64,000 nucleotides of DNA from Dioszegia crocea (Eukaryota; Basidiomycota; Tremellomycetes; Tremellales; Bulleribasidiaceae), in the NCBI GenBank assembly GCA_001600615.1, contig BCKK01000003.1, positions 1,784,181 to 1,848,180 of the forward strand. The letters run 5' to 3'. The stretch's first letter is position 1, and the number at the start of each line of letters is the position of its first letter. The translations under genes and the position numbers were made by a program. Positions 48,701 through 58,587 of the stretch are shown here, in pieces. The notes beneath the pieces are model-generated. The model was not told the DNA's origin, did not search any database, and saw only the letters and a program-made list of their open reading frames with translations.

Positions 48701-48794
48701 TGGGGAGACTATGCACTTTACAAAAGTCGGTAGGAGGGAGCAATTGTTTGTGAGGTTGGTCAGTATGGGAGCGCAGAGATGGGAGGTGTTGTAA
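45754..48794 (+). CDS. DUF3292-family membrane protein
   Basis: ATG 45754 opens a proline-rich disordered N-terminus. Exons then give DVTHVLHPASHLPSKEPDLR and GPSTVRGAREIKRLTSWTPE. A first pair of membrane segments follows (SYFICWAFGYAVLGVFMFGV), then an acidic linker (SDSETDDDDV) with a lysine run. A second membrane region is KMAGAFLVPPALLFTFVPAW and ATFGFGIGMFAQPVLI. Its loop is KELIARLPEDWEELIDIRN. The C-terminal part (LDGTAGYIILENRSDQLSA, KFVWPIDDIVEIKK) looks like a GRAM/PH-type lipid-binding fold. It ends GAQRWEVL at 48794. At least eight introns are needed. This order matches the fungal DUF3292 family. The role is unknown; a lipid or organelle-membrane function is inferred from the GRAM-like end. 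Confidence 0.8.
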
Positions 48795-49083
48795 GGTTGC
48801 AATGAGTGGGAGTTGGGGTAGCGCAGGGAGACTTGGGGTTTAGAGAAGCTGTTGGATATTTCATGAGTGGGGCTTTGGTATTTGGATGGTTGATGGCTTG
48901 ACTCATGTATCAGTACACGAAAGATACTCGACAGGAGTGTGTCTGATTGAGGTTTGGATCTGACACTTGAGCTTCTTGCCTATTCCGTATTCACCCAATT
49001 CCAAAATGCTGCATATGCCCAGTCCATCTCCCGCCTCATCATTACAATTCCTCGTAATCAATTTCCCAACGGACCCGTCGACT

Positions 49084-49895
49084 TTACATTCCCATCATCA
49101 CGCCCAAGATCGCCAAACCCATCACGCCCCATCCTGCAAGTCTGCAATTCATCAGCTGTGATCCCTTCAACCCGGTGTCGGAATGCGAACCCACCCTAAA
49201 GTGGCCAATTTCGCGCTACCGCGCGATGCAGGTGGGTTGTCGTACGAGTTTGTAGAATAGGTAAAGTTCGGGCTGGTGTAATATTGTGCGGTTGATCCTG
49301 CGGCAGTGACGTTCTGACGCTCAATAGCGATCCAAATACTACACCAGGTGTCAGCAAAGTCACACAGTAGATTCTCAACATCGTACAGAGTCTCACTTAC
49401 ATGCTATGGCCCAAGTCAGGGGCGAAAAGGACAGTTTGTCCTGAGGGTGAACCCTCATTCTTGATACTGTTCACAGTCCAATTATACGTATTGGTCTTGA
49501 GGTCGATAATTGGAGATGGCCCACACTGATGGTAGTCAGCTAAACACCATTCAGGATTCAGGCGTAACCTCAGCGGGAGGAAGAATGTGAATCACATACC
49601 CAGCAATTGGACTTGTTATCGCAGACCCTATAATGATCAGCTGAGTCTCGCCTCAGCAGGGGGAAGAGGCAAACGTACGTCTGCGTCAGATTAAACGGTG
49701 CTTTACCAGGAAAGACAATTTGCAGTGCCTCATTCAGGCGGACTCCGCTCTGAAGAGGTCAGCCTAGATTCGTTACCTGGGGGATTTACTGACCTGGCCA
49801 AAGATGCTAGTTGACGTGCCAGTACCGCCAACACAGGGGATGGATCCACCCGAGACGGTACTACCCTGGACACCCGTCACGACGCGTGAAGACAT
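49084..49895 (-). CDS. Array gene A: four-cysteine, C-tail-hydrophobic protein
   Basis: This is the last of four tandem paralogues. ATG 49893-49895 opens MSSRVVTGVQGSTVSGGSI and PCVGG. Five introns give about 174 residues: FGQ|SGVRLNEALQIVFPG, FNLTQT|VCDNKSNCW|CGPS, IIDLKTNTYNWTVNSIKN, then LGHS|IWIAIERQNVT and YYTSPNFTYSTNSYDNPP. The last intron splits a Gly codon before LAGWGVMGLAILGVMMGM, a hydrophobic C-terminus with the stop at 49084-49086. The cysteines (PC, VC, NCWC) and several N-glycosylation sequons suggest an extracytoplasmic domain, yet no N-terminal signal peptide is visible. The tail could be a GPI signal or a tail anchor. The family was not recognised. Confidence 0.75.
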
Positions 49896-50607
49896 ATTGC
49901 CACTGTGGTGCGAGTAAGGAAATTAGAGATGAACGATGAGTTGACTAGATGCGGAACGATGGACTGCTGGCGAATGAGCGGAATCGAGGGATCTTCTCTC
50001 GAGTGATATGTATGTTACAAGACGGCTGCCGATGACCGCATTGTTGAGAAGCAGGTCACATGCTGGATGCACACGGGACAAGGGCAGTCAATGGTGCAAA
50101 GGAGGCTTGATGTAGGTGTCCGCGCGGTGGCGCTTTGCGCTAGTCGCTCCGACCCGGCCCGGTCCACCATGTCCGATGCGAGGGGTCACAGAACCTTGCT
50201 GATCCATGATAGACAGGGTTTGCATGCTTGAGCTTGACAAAAGCCTTCGACCCCGAGCGTTCCTCAGAGGCTTCATCTTCCACGCAGCCTGCCTTATGAA
50301 GCTTGACAGACCTAGACTATATCTGAGGTGTGCCTGGAGATGAAACATTCCTCGTCAATGCGTCATCCTCAACAGCGGACGCCTCCGGCTCGATGACCCC
50401 TGGAAGACTATTGGTCATTGGGCACTGGACAAGCTGGACCGTTCTGACGCTGATAAGAGAGGGTCAAGTTTCAGGTTTGACACATCATATCAGCTGCTAG
50501 CGCGGCGGTTGAGTCAGCATCAAACTATGAGAACCAAGAAGTCATCTCGCACGTCCAGCTTATGAAATTGTACAACCTCCGATCATGATTATTACCGCCT
50601 TCTTAGT
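49896..50607. other. Spacer between array genes A and B
   Basis: This spacer holds the promoter of gene A. Around 50175-50203 is a block (GATGCGAGGGGTCACAG...) that resembles blocks upstream of genes B and C. No coding exon was seen. Confidence 0.4.
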
Positions 50608-51441
50608 CTACATACCCATCACCACGCTAATAACCGCCAGCCACATGACTCCCCATCCTGCCAGACTGCAAGATTGTCAGCCAAAGTACCAGCCATCAAA
50701 ACGACGCCGGCTGGACTCACCCTAGATTGCCCATTATTTCCGTCTGCGTACTACCCCGAGATGCAGACCTGTCATACGATGTGGTCGAGTAAGAGAAGTT
50801 CGGACTGGCATAGTATGGTGACAAGAGGCCATCCGAGGTGTTTTGTAGATGCTGCTCGATAGCGACCCAGATACTGCAAGAAGCGTCAATTATTGGGCGA
50901 CGCAAGAAATGGCAGAGACTTGACTTACATGAAGTGTCCGGATTCAGGGCCGAAAAGTACATCGGGCTGGCCTGTGAAGGTCGGCAAGTTACTCTTGAAG
51001 CCTCCAACAGTCCAGTTGTAGGAGTTGGTCGTGAGGTTGATCATTGGTCCAGCCCCACACTATGCTATCAGCCTTAGGTCCAGTACAAGAAGCTTATTGG
51101 ACTCAAGACATACCCAACAGTTACCCTTGACGTCGCACACACTATGATAGTCAGTGAGGAGATTTTCAGGCTGTCGCGTAAGAAGAAGGCAGTGCGAACT
51201 TTTGAGTCAGGTTGAAAGGTGGTCCGCCCGGAAAGATCATTTGTATAGTCTCATTCTGACGAACTCCACTCTGCAATCTTCAGTCCTTCTTCACTGGGTT
51301 GCCCTGATGGCTTGCTGAGTGGATTGAGCTAGGACTGACCTGACCAAAGTTCTGATCACCTCCGCCTCCTCCAACACAGGGGATAGTGCCTGCCCGATTG
51401 GCTCTGTTCCCCTGGATACCAGTGACAGTGCGAATTGACAT
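50608..51441 (-). CDS. Array gene B: four-cysteine, C-tail-hydrophobic protein
   Basis: The second paralogue. ATG 51439-51441 opens MSIRTVTGIQGNRANRAGTI and PCVGGGGGDQNFGQ. Exon junctions match the other copies: GQ|SGVRQNETIQMIFPG, FNLTQK|VCDVKGNCW|CGAG, then PMINLTTNSYNWTVGGFKSN and QPDVLFGPESGHF|IWVAIEQ. ASPNFSYSTTSYDRSASRGS and GNLG follow. The final intron (acceptor CTGACAATCTTGCAG) leads to LAGWGVMWLAVISVVMGM, with the stop at 50608-50610. A TATATAA box lies about 115 bases upstream (about 51558). All four cysteines are kept. Same uncertainty on location as gene A. Confidence 0.75.
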
Positions 51442-52077
51442 GTTGCCGCTGCGTCAGGTGCTGTGAGATTGGATTGATAAGGGTAGAGTCGCGTATGGGA
51501 GGATAGCAAAACTCAAGATTGGTATGGGCGGAGGTGAACGCAAAGCAGCACGACGCGTTATATAGAGCGAGAGGTTGAGCGAAGGGTGCATGAGGGGTCT
51601 GTGGGGTGGCCACACGCGGGGCTGTCTGTCCATAACGTAGGATTAGGCTGTCTGTGCTTCAGATCAAGGTACAAGGTGGCGCGCTCAGTGGCGTCCTTTC
51701 CATCCTTTGTGTCCTTTCGGCTCTGCGGCCCGACCGGTGCGGAGCCATGCGGGGCCACAAAGCACCCCTGACATCTGAAACCTGAAACAGGGGGAAACGT
51801 TTAGACTTTCCGGGAATTCCGGCGCTCCTTGGGATCCTTGCCAGTCAAGCTTGCGGCTGTGCTTTGGCATATCGCATGAGCGGTCCGACGCTGAACCTGC
51901 AGAATCCTAGAAGCTCTGACGACAGAAAAACCTGGACAGGATTCAGAGACGTCCCTGAGCTAAGCGTACTTTAACAGGGCTGCGCCTGATCTTCCGTATC
52001 TGCCCTATGTCCAGTATCCCTCTCACAAGACCTTACTATACAATCCTCAAATAACGCCCGCCCATATCCATCCCGCT
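51442..52077. other. Spacer between array genes B and C
   Basis: This is the gene B promoter region, with TATATAA near 51558 and a conserved block at 51747-51774 (ATGCGGGGCC ... ACCCCTGACAT). No further gene was seen. Confidence 0.4.
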
Positions 52078-52979
52078 TCATATCCCTACAACCACCCCCA
52101 GCGCTGCCAGACCAACCACGCCCAATCCGATAAGGCTACACAAACATCAGCGGCGATTCCGTATAAAGTTGGATCCCTGCGTATTGAGAGCTGCACTTAC
52201 CCAAAGTTAGCCGCTCGTTCAAGACCCGAACCGGTATTGCGTGGATAAGGAGGAGTGTCGTAAGATGTCGCCGAGTACCTGAAGTTTGGGCTGACGTACA
52301 TCGAGTGCTGCACCACAGAGCTGGCTGTGGTGTTCGCCTGTGGTTTCTGCTCAATTGCCATCCAGATACTGAGTACATATCAGCCTTAGTCTCCACATTC
52401 CAAGTAAAGGCCGCAGTGTGGGATGATAGGGCGAGGTATGATTGATTAGACTTACATGGAATGGTTGGACCCTGGTGCAAAGAGGACATCAGGCTGTCCA
52501 GTCTCCTTCGGGACGCTGCTCTTGAATCCGTCTATTGTCCAGTTGTACGAGTTGGTCTTGAGATCAATCATGGGCCCTGCACTGCACTATGCGGATTAGC
52601 ACCAGAGACCAGATCACAACGCAGAGAAGTCAAAGCGGTGAAGGAATTCCATACCCAGCAATTTGACTTAGAATCGCACACCCTGCGGATCAGCTCTATT
52701 CACGACCGGATCGCGTTCAAGGAAGGGGATATACGCACGTTTGGGTCAGATTGAAAGGCGGTAAGCCGGAGAAGTACAACTGGACAGTCTCATTCTCCCG
52801 GACTCCGCTCTGCGGTTATCAGCCACTTCACCCACATATGACAGGTAGAACACAAAACTTACCTGACCAAAGTTCCCAGTCGGTATGGAACGCGTCCCAT
52901 CTCCCCCAATACAAGGTCTGGTTCCTTGCGGTATCGAAATGGCCTGCGAGGCGTTGACGATACGAGTGGATGTTGACAT
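52078..52979 (-). CDS. Array gene C: four-cysteine, C-tail-hydrophobic protein
   Basis: The third paralogue and the most divergent at the N-terminus. ATG 52977-52979 opens MSTSTRIVNASQAISIPQGT and PCIGGDG, then FGQ|SGVRENETVQLYFSG. PPFNLTQT|VCDSKSNCW|CSAG, MIDLKTNSYNWTIDGFKSS and QPDVLFAPGSNHSM|IWMAIEQ follow. YVSPNFRYSATSYDTPP and ERAANFG lead over the last intron to LIGLGVVGLAALGVVVGI, with the stop at 52078-52080. It keeps the four cysteines and the five intron positions. The hydrophobic tail has lost the GW pair of the other copies but not its character, which suggests selection on hydrophobicity rather than on sequence. Confidence 0.75.
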
Positions 52980-53495
52980 CTCGGGCAAAGGCTGGCGAGA
53001 TGGATCTTCCTATTCTCTGGTTCTTAGTCTGGTTTTAGGAGGTGATTATTCGAAGTGGCGGAAGGAGGAATTGAGATGCTTTGTGTAGACCGGAGCATGA
53101 GCGATAGATTGCATAGCAGTTGGAGGGCTGATAAGAGTTGCTTCTAGTTGCTTTGACCATCGGAAGGCAGAGATAAACATGGTTTGGATTCAGGTCCAAG
53201 TGGCGTTGAGGCTTGGCGCGATATGGTGCGGGGGGGCAGAGAACCCCTGACATACCGAAGAAGTTACCGTTTGGGGCAATATTGAGCGTGACTGACTAGG
53301 CTATCAGAGGAATGCAAGATCTATGGAATGCTGGTCACAGACTTGCGAGGCAGATACTCTTAAAAGCACATGAGTTCTCTGAGTGAGTCGAGCTCCGCCC
53401 TACGATTTCTGCGTGGCTGAAAATGAGACATTTCATACAATCCGATCCCATACGATTATGTATGCCTCTCTCTTACAACGTACATAGACGACATC
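52980..53495. other. Spacer between array genes C and D
   Basis: This is the gene C promoter region. A block at 53226-53252 (TGCGGGGGGG ... ACCCCTGACAT) parallels the one upstream of gene B. No gene was seen. Confidence 0.4.
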
Positions 53496-54310
53496 TTACA
53501 AGCCCGACATGACCCCAAGAACAGCTAGCCACATCAGTCCCCATGACGCCAGACTGTAAATATCGTCAGCTGCGATCCCTGGCTTTGATAAGACTCGACT
53601 AGCTCACCCTAAACTGCCCGTTCCCGCCACTCGCAAACTACCGCCCGAAGCGGGATTATCGAATGAAGTAGTTGAATATGTGAAATTTGGACTGGTGTAG
53701 TATTGAGATGTGAGTGCAGTTGTATTCTTTTGCTCTATCGCCACCCAGATACTAAGTGTATCAGCCTACAGTGAGGGGTTGGGCACTGGCGGCGTAAATG
53801 ACTCACATCGACTGTCCGGAATTGGGAGTGAAGAGTACGTCGACATCTGGCCGACCGGGTGCGCTAGGTAGATTGTTCTTAATTCCTGCGACTGTCCAAG
53901 TGTAGTTATTGCTTTGAAGGTCGATCAACGTGCCTGCGCCGCACTAGTGATAGTTAGCGAGATTGAAGACTTAAGGGCTACCATCAGGTCTTGCTGGCAG
54001 CTGGAGGACTCACCCAGCAGCCGATTCGAGGGTCACATATCCTACAAATGGCATTAGCAGTGCGTATGCAGTGTCTGTGAATGCTACGTACGTTTGAGTC
54101 AAATTGTAAGGCGGTGTACCGGGGAAGACGAGTTGCAAAGTTTCATTCTGGCGGACTCCGCTCTGCATTTATCAGTCTCGAGGTGTGTATAGGGGAGATT
54201 GAGCTCACTTGGGCAAAAGCTCCAGCCGGCGTCCCTGGTAAACCAGGACAGGGGAGATTATTGGTCACCACAGTCCCACCTCGGACTCCAGTAACAGCGC
54301 GAGCTGACAT
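53496..54310 (-). CDS. Array gene D: four-cysteine, C-tail-hydrophobic protein
   Basis: The first gene of the array in the direction of transcription. ATG 54308-54310 opens MSARAVTGVRGGTVVTNNL and PCPGLPG, then FAQ|SGVRQNETLQLVFPG. PPYNLTQT|ICDPRIGCW|CGAG, TLIDLQSNNYTWTVAGIKNN and VDVLFTPNSGQSM|IWVAIEQK follow. YYTSPNFTYSTTSFDNP and GGSLRVAGTGSLG precede the final intron (GTGAGC ... CTGACGATATTTACAG). The tail is LASWGLMWLAVLGVMSGL, with the stop at 53496-53498. The position of every intron matches genes A-C. The transcription start is probably close, because a TATAA lies about 50 bases upstream of the ATG. Confidence 0.75.
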
Positions 54311-55500
54311 TGTTGGTCTAGCGATTGATGGGTGGCGAGACGGTGAGCTGTGGGGTTATAGCAAGTCTTGGTGGGAGGACGCGAGATAGTAGTGAGACGA
54401 CCGGCCGGAGTATGCTTTTGAAGTCGGCGCTCAAGAGATAGTCGTGGTACTGAGGATGAGCGGATCCTCATCCGCCCTTTGAATCTCATGCGGCCTGCCG
54501 ACGCCCGGCTCCGGTCGATCGTAATCATGAACCGGCTCCACAGGTAAATTAGAACGAAGCATCATCACAAGCTGTGCCAGAGCAAGCTTGCCAAGCCGCT
54601 ATATCGTGCTAGACTTGCAGAAGATAGTGGCGGATGGCGGGCCGGTTCCGGATCTAGTGGCACTGCCGTAAGATGCCCGCCACCCACATTGGGTCGGGTG
54701 GCAACTAGCCGGGAATTTACGGCGTTATAGCTCGTTTTGAAGGAGGGTATTTCGGGATCAAATATGTTGCGGCTTCATATCAAGGAGTTACTTATTGAGG
54801 ACTTAACGAAACCTTCACCACCCTCTTTCTCCTTCGTTTACTAAGCGTTTTGCGTCGTTCAACTCGGCTTTCCCAGGAAATGTTAATAGCTCTAGCGATC
54901 TGTGCTTTTGAATCGTTGCAAAACCTCATGCATACCATACATCGAGGTATAAGTTAGGCGGTGTGGATAGTAGCTTGCTGTACCTGGAAGTTTGGTTGGC
55001 TGGTTGGCTAGTGCCTGACTTGAGAAAGTATGAGGGATGTTGTTAGATTGGAGATCCGGATGAACCCTTGATTTGTCAATATTGGACAACGAACGAGATT
55101 TCCATGGTGATACTGGATGAGTACAGAAGGAGGTGAATGCCGAGCGGAACATCGTGCTACGCCAGTTCTACGCGCCGTTCTCACTCGAGGTAATCAGTGG
55201 CCAGTAGTGTGAGCTCAAAAGAGCTTGAAGTCAGTGAAGTTGAAAGCGAAACATCCACCTACTCGCCGCTTGTAGCGGCTGGCTTCGCCATCACGCACTA
55301 TCAATAGTGAGCCCTGTAAGGTACGATGATCAGCGTCAACGAAAGGCGAAGGACGGTCCAAGGCAAAACTGTATAAGCTGTACATTTCACCCTTCCAACT
55401 CCCCAACAATCCAGATTCTTCCCTACACATCTCCCAACCACCACATTGATCCCCACTCCCACTCTTCCCTCCTCCATAACCCCCTACGGCCCAACCCCAC
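54311..55500. other. Intergenic between array gene D and SF3A1
   Basis: This 1.2-kb stretch holds the array gene D promoter at its left end and the 3' flank of SF3A1 at its right. One minus-strand frame of 86 codons (54892-55152, MFRSAFTSFCTHPVSPWK...) has a basic, Ser-rich N-terminus like a mitochondrial presequence, but nothing else supports it as a gene. Confidence 0.35.
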
Positions 55501-58313
55501 CTACTTCTTCTTCAAGACCAACCCAACCACATCATCTTCCCCAATATTAACCCCCGCCAGCGTAACCGAATTACTCATAACCTTCCCATCATAGCTAAGC
55601 TGCATACGCGAGATGGGCAGATCGGCCGCTCCTGGACCCAGAGCTCTCTTGATGCGTTCACGCAATAATGAAAAGGGGGTGTTGACGGGTACGTCGGGTA
55701 CGGCTAAGGGTTGACCGTTTAGGTTCCATTCGGGTTTTGAAGGGAAAGAGGGGAGGGAGACGGTTATTGTTATTGGGTAAGGATGGAGGGAGAGCCAGTC
55801 GACTTCCTGTTGGGGTTAGCGGTGGTCAAGGATGAGAACGGAGGGAGGGAGGGATCATGGATGGGTGAGGTTGCGATGGAGGGGATGTAAGACGGTTGGT
55901 GCCATCTTGTATGGGGTATAGAGGGACAGAGCTCGAGATAGCAGATAGAGGGGGATGAACTCCATGATTTGATTTGAGGGGAATATTGAAATCAAACAAT
56001 TCAAACTCACGGTGTAAAGACCAAAAGCCAACTTCTCAACTTTTTGACGCTTCATCACTGGCGCCTCTTCCATCTCCTCGGCAGGTCTCGTCTGGCCTAT
56101 AACCTGAGCAGCCCGACCAGGGTTCATAGCCGGTGCAGGCGGAGCCATAGCGGATGCCTGACTTTTGTCGGCAGGGACTGCCCCACCTTCCCGAACAGCC
56201 GCCATTCGACTTGGATGTATCGAAGGTCCTGATCCTCCCCCACCCCCACCCCCTCCCCCTCCCCCTCCCCCACCCACCGTCTCGTAGTATTCCTTCCGAG
56301 ATGGTCCAGTCGGCGCGGCCGAAATTGTCGCTCCGTCATAAACCGAATTTGACCCCACTGCCCCACCCCCACCGCCCGCCCCACCGACATTAGGCCCAAT
56401 AACCGGTCCACTCCCCACACTATCCGTCAACCCTTTTCTCGAATGTATATTTTTAATCTGTTCATCGAGGCTGAAATGAGATTGGAAATTATCCTTTGTC
56501 GATCCTGCCGAAGCGGTATGACCATCCCAAACAATCTTCTCCCTCTCTTTCCTCTTCTTCTTCTCTTCTTCCTCCCTAGCCCGTCTCGTTGCCTCATCTT
56601 CATCATCCCCAAAGAGATCCGTACGCGCCGCCGCGAGATTCTTTAGACTGGCAGTAATATCCGCTCCTTGATTAAGCTGTTGATGTTGTGCTCGCCTAGT
56701 ATCCAACACCCGCTTTTGCTCTTTCCATTTCGGATCCAATAATTCGATTCGGATATGCTCCGTGAGTTCGTTTTCGGGTATCGATTGTCCACAATTTGGA
56801 CATTTCGAAGTTGCCACTGTGCCCGTTCGAGTAATCCCTTTGGGGACATAATCCTTCTTGATTTTCATCCCTCTCGATTCCATCGCTGCACGCTGAACAT
56901 CTCTCGCACGCTGTTGCTCTTGTTCAGCCTTGATGCGTTGAATCCTCAATTCCTCCTCCTCTTCTTCATCCTCCATCTCCATCTCTTCTTCCGCATCCTC
57001 CACTCTTGCAGCTTTCCCATTACCCCTCTGTCCCCCTACTGGAACCCCACCCGCGCTCTCCTCCATAATCATACTAGCCATCCTCTTTTCTCCCATACTC
57101 CTATTCCTCAAATCTTCAACCGAAGATGGCGGAGGCAGATTGAGCTCCATGTCCGTCTGTGTAAACTCGATAGTTTCAACAAGGACGAAATCTTGCCAAT
57201 CAATCTCTCCAAACGCATTCAACTCTTCGTCTTTCTCTTTTTGCTTCTCATCTGCACGTCGTCTTCGCCTCTTCTCCCATTCAGCCCGATTACGAGCTTC
57301 GGCCAGGGTGGTCCAGCGTGCTTGGGGATCGGCAACTTCTGCGCGGAGGTTGTCGATCTGGGATGGGGAGGGATCGAGGAGTTTCTGATAGGATTCAACC
57401 ATGCGGTTGTAGTAGCCGTATAAGGAGTGGGTAGGGCGGAGGAAATCAAATTGATAGTTACGGCCCTCGCGGACTGAGAGGGAAGAGAGGAAGGCTCGGC
57501 CTCGGCGGGCGTGGAATAGGGCTGTTAGGCGGAGAATGTCCCTGAACGTCAGCTCCGCTACGCTCGGGGAGGATTCAAACGGTGAGAAAGAGACCACTGC
57601 GTATCGCTATCCTGAACAGCACAGCACAAGTAGCAAAAACTTCCTCATATACTCCACCTGTCCGACGTCTCTTCACCCTCCCCGACAACGACCATCTCGA
57701 CAATAGCCAACTCACAAATCCATAGCCGTCACACCGGGCAGATCCACCCTGAACTCCCACACCTTAGGCTCATACCCACTCGCCTCATCTTCCAACCTCT
57801 CCGCCTCTTCCTTCGCCTTGGCAGCCGCCGCCTTTTCAGCCAAAGCAGCCGGGATAATCCCCTTAGCTACATCCTCCGCATCCTCCAATACCTTCTCCCG
57901 CATGTACCTATAGTACTGATGGTAAGGATCTTCATCATTCAGAAAAGCGAATTTCGGATCCGTCTTTTGATGCTCTCGGATCTTGTCTTCGAGGAGTTTT
58001 GGGTGTGGGGATTTTGAAATTGCAATAGCCGTCTTGTCGACAATGCCTACTCGTCAGCGAGGAATAGCTAGGCGGTAGAAGGCTTACCTCTGATTTCTCG
58101 AGGAGGAAAAATCATGCCCAATTTAAACTTATCACTTCCCCTCGGTGGCTGATACTCGGGCTCATCAGCCCCTCCACCCTCTCTCACTCGGACCCCATCC
58201 TCTATCGTCCCGTCGTCCGCTGCGCCATTGGCATGTCCATTCGTGTTGAGTTTTCTCAGCTCATCCTCGCCTGCAAAGACCTGTTTAGGCTTGGGCAGGT
58301 TGAGCGCTGACAT
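55501..58313 (-). CDS. PRP21: Splicing factor SF3A1 / Prp21 (U2 snRNP)
   Basis: A U2 snRNP component needed for branch-site recognition. ATG 58311-58313 opens MSALNLPKPKQVFAGEDEL. SURP1 contains KTAIAISKSPHPKLLEDKIR, DPKFAFLNDEDPYHQYYRY. SURP2 starts DILRLTALFHARRGRAFLSS and continues NYQFDFLRPTHSLYGYYNRM. A linker has DWQDFVLVETIEF and a CPNCGQSIPENELTEH motif typical of SF3A1. A glycine run of about 14 residues follows in the disordered part. After the last intron comes a ubiquitin-like C-terminus: PEWNLNGQPLAVPDVPVNTP, MQLSYDGKVMSNSVTLAGVN and VVGLVLKKK, with the stop at 55501-55503. Domain order is complete (SURP-SURP-linker-UBL). It is nuclear, and divergent from the formin-GBD gene. Confidence 0.93.
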
Positions 58314-58587
58314 CTTGCGCTGGGTATAGGGTAGGTTTGTATGGCGAGAGTTGGCTGGCTGGCTGGCGCGATTCTGGGCTGGCTGGTGGCGGCAACGCAC
58401 GGGCTAGGTTCCGGCGGCGTTATCGGCTAAATCCGAGTGTGGCACTTTTCAACGTGACTGATTTTACTTTTTCCCGTTACCCTGGATGATTACGTGAATG
58501 TTCCCCCCAGATAAGAAGGTGGCTGGCAACAACAAAGTGGAAAGCGTCACTCAACCTCATCATCCACCTATAAAGGCTATAGCAATC

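Noticed and set aside
54892..55152. An 86-codon minus-strand frame with a basic, Ser-rich N-terminus like a mitochondrial presequence
   Set aside because: No conserved motif, intron or promoter support was seen; kept only as a note in the intergenic entry.
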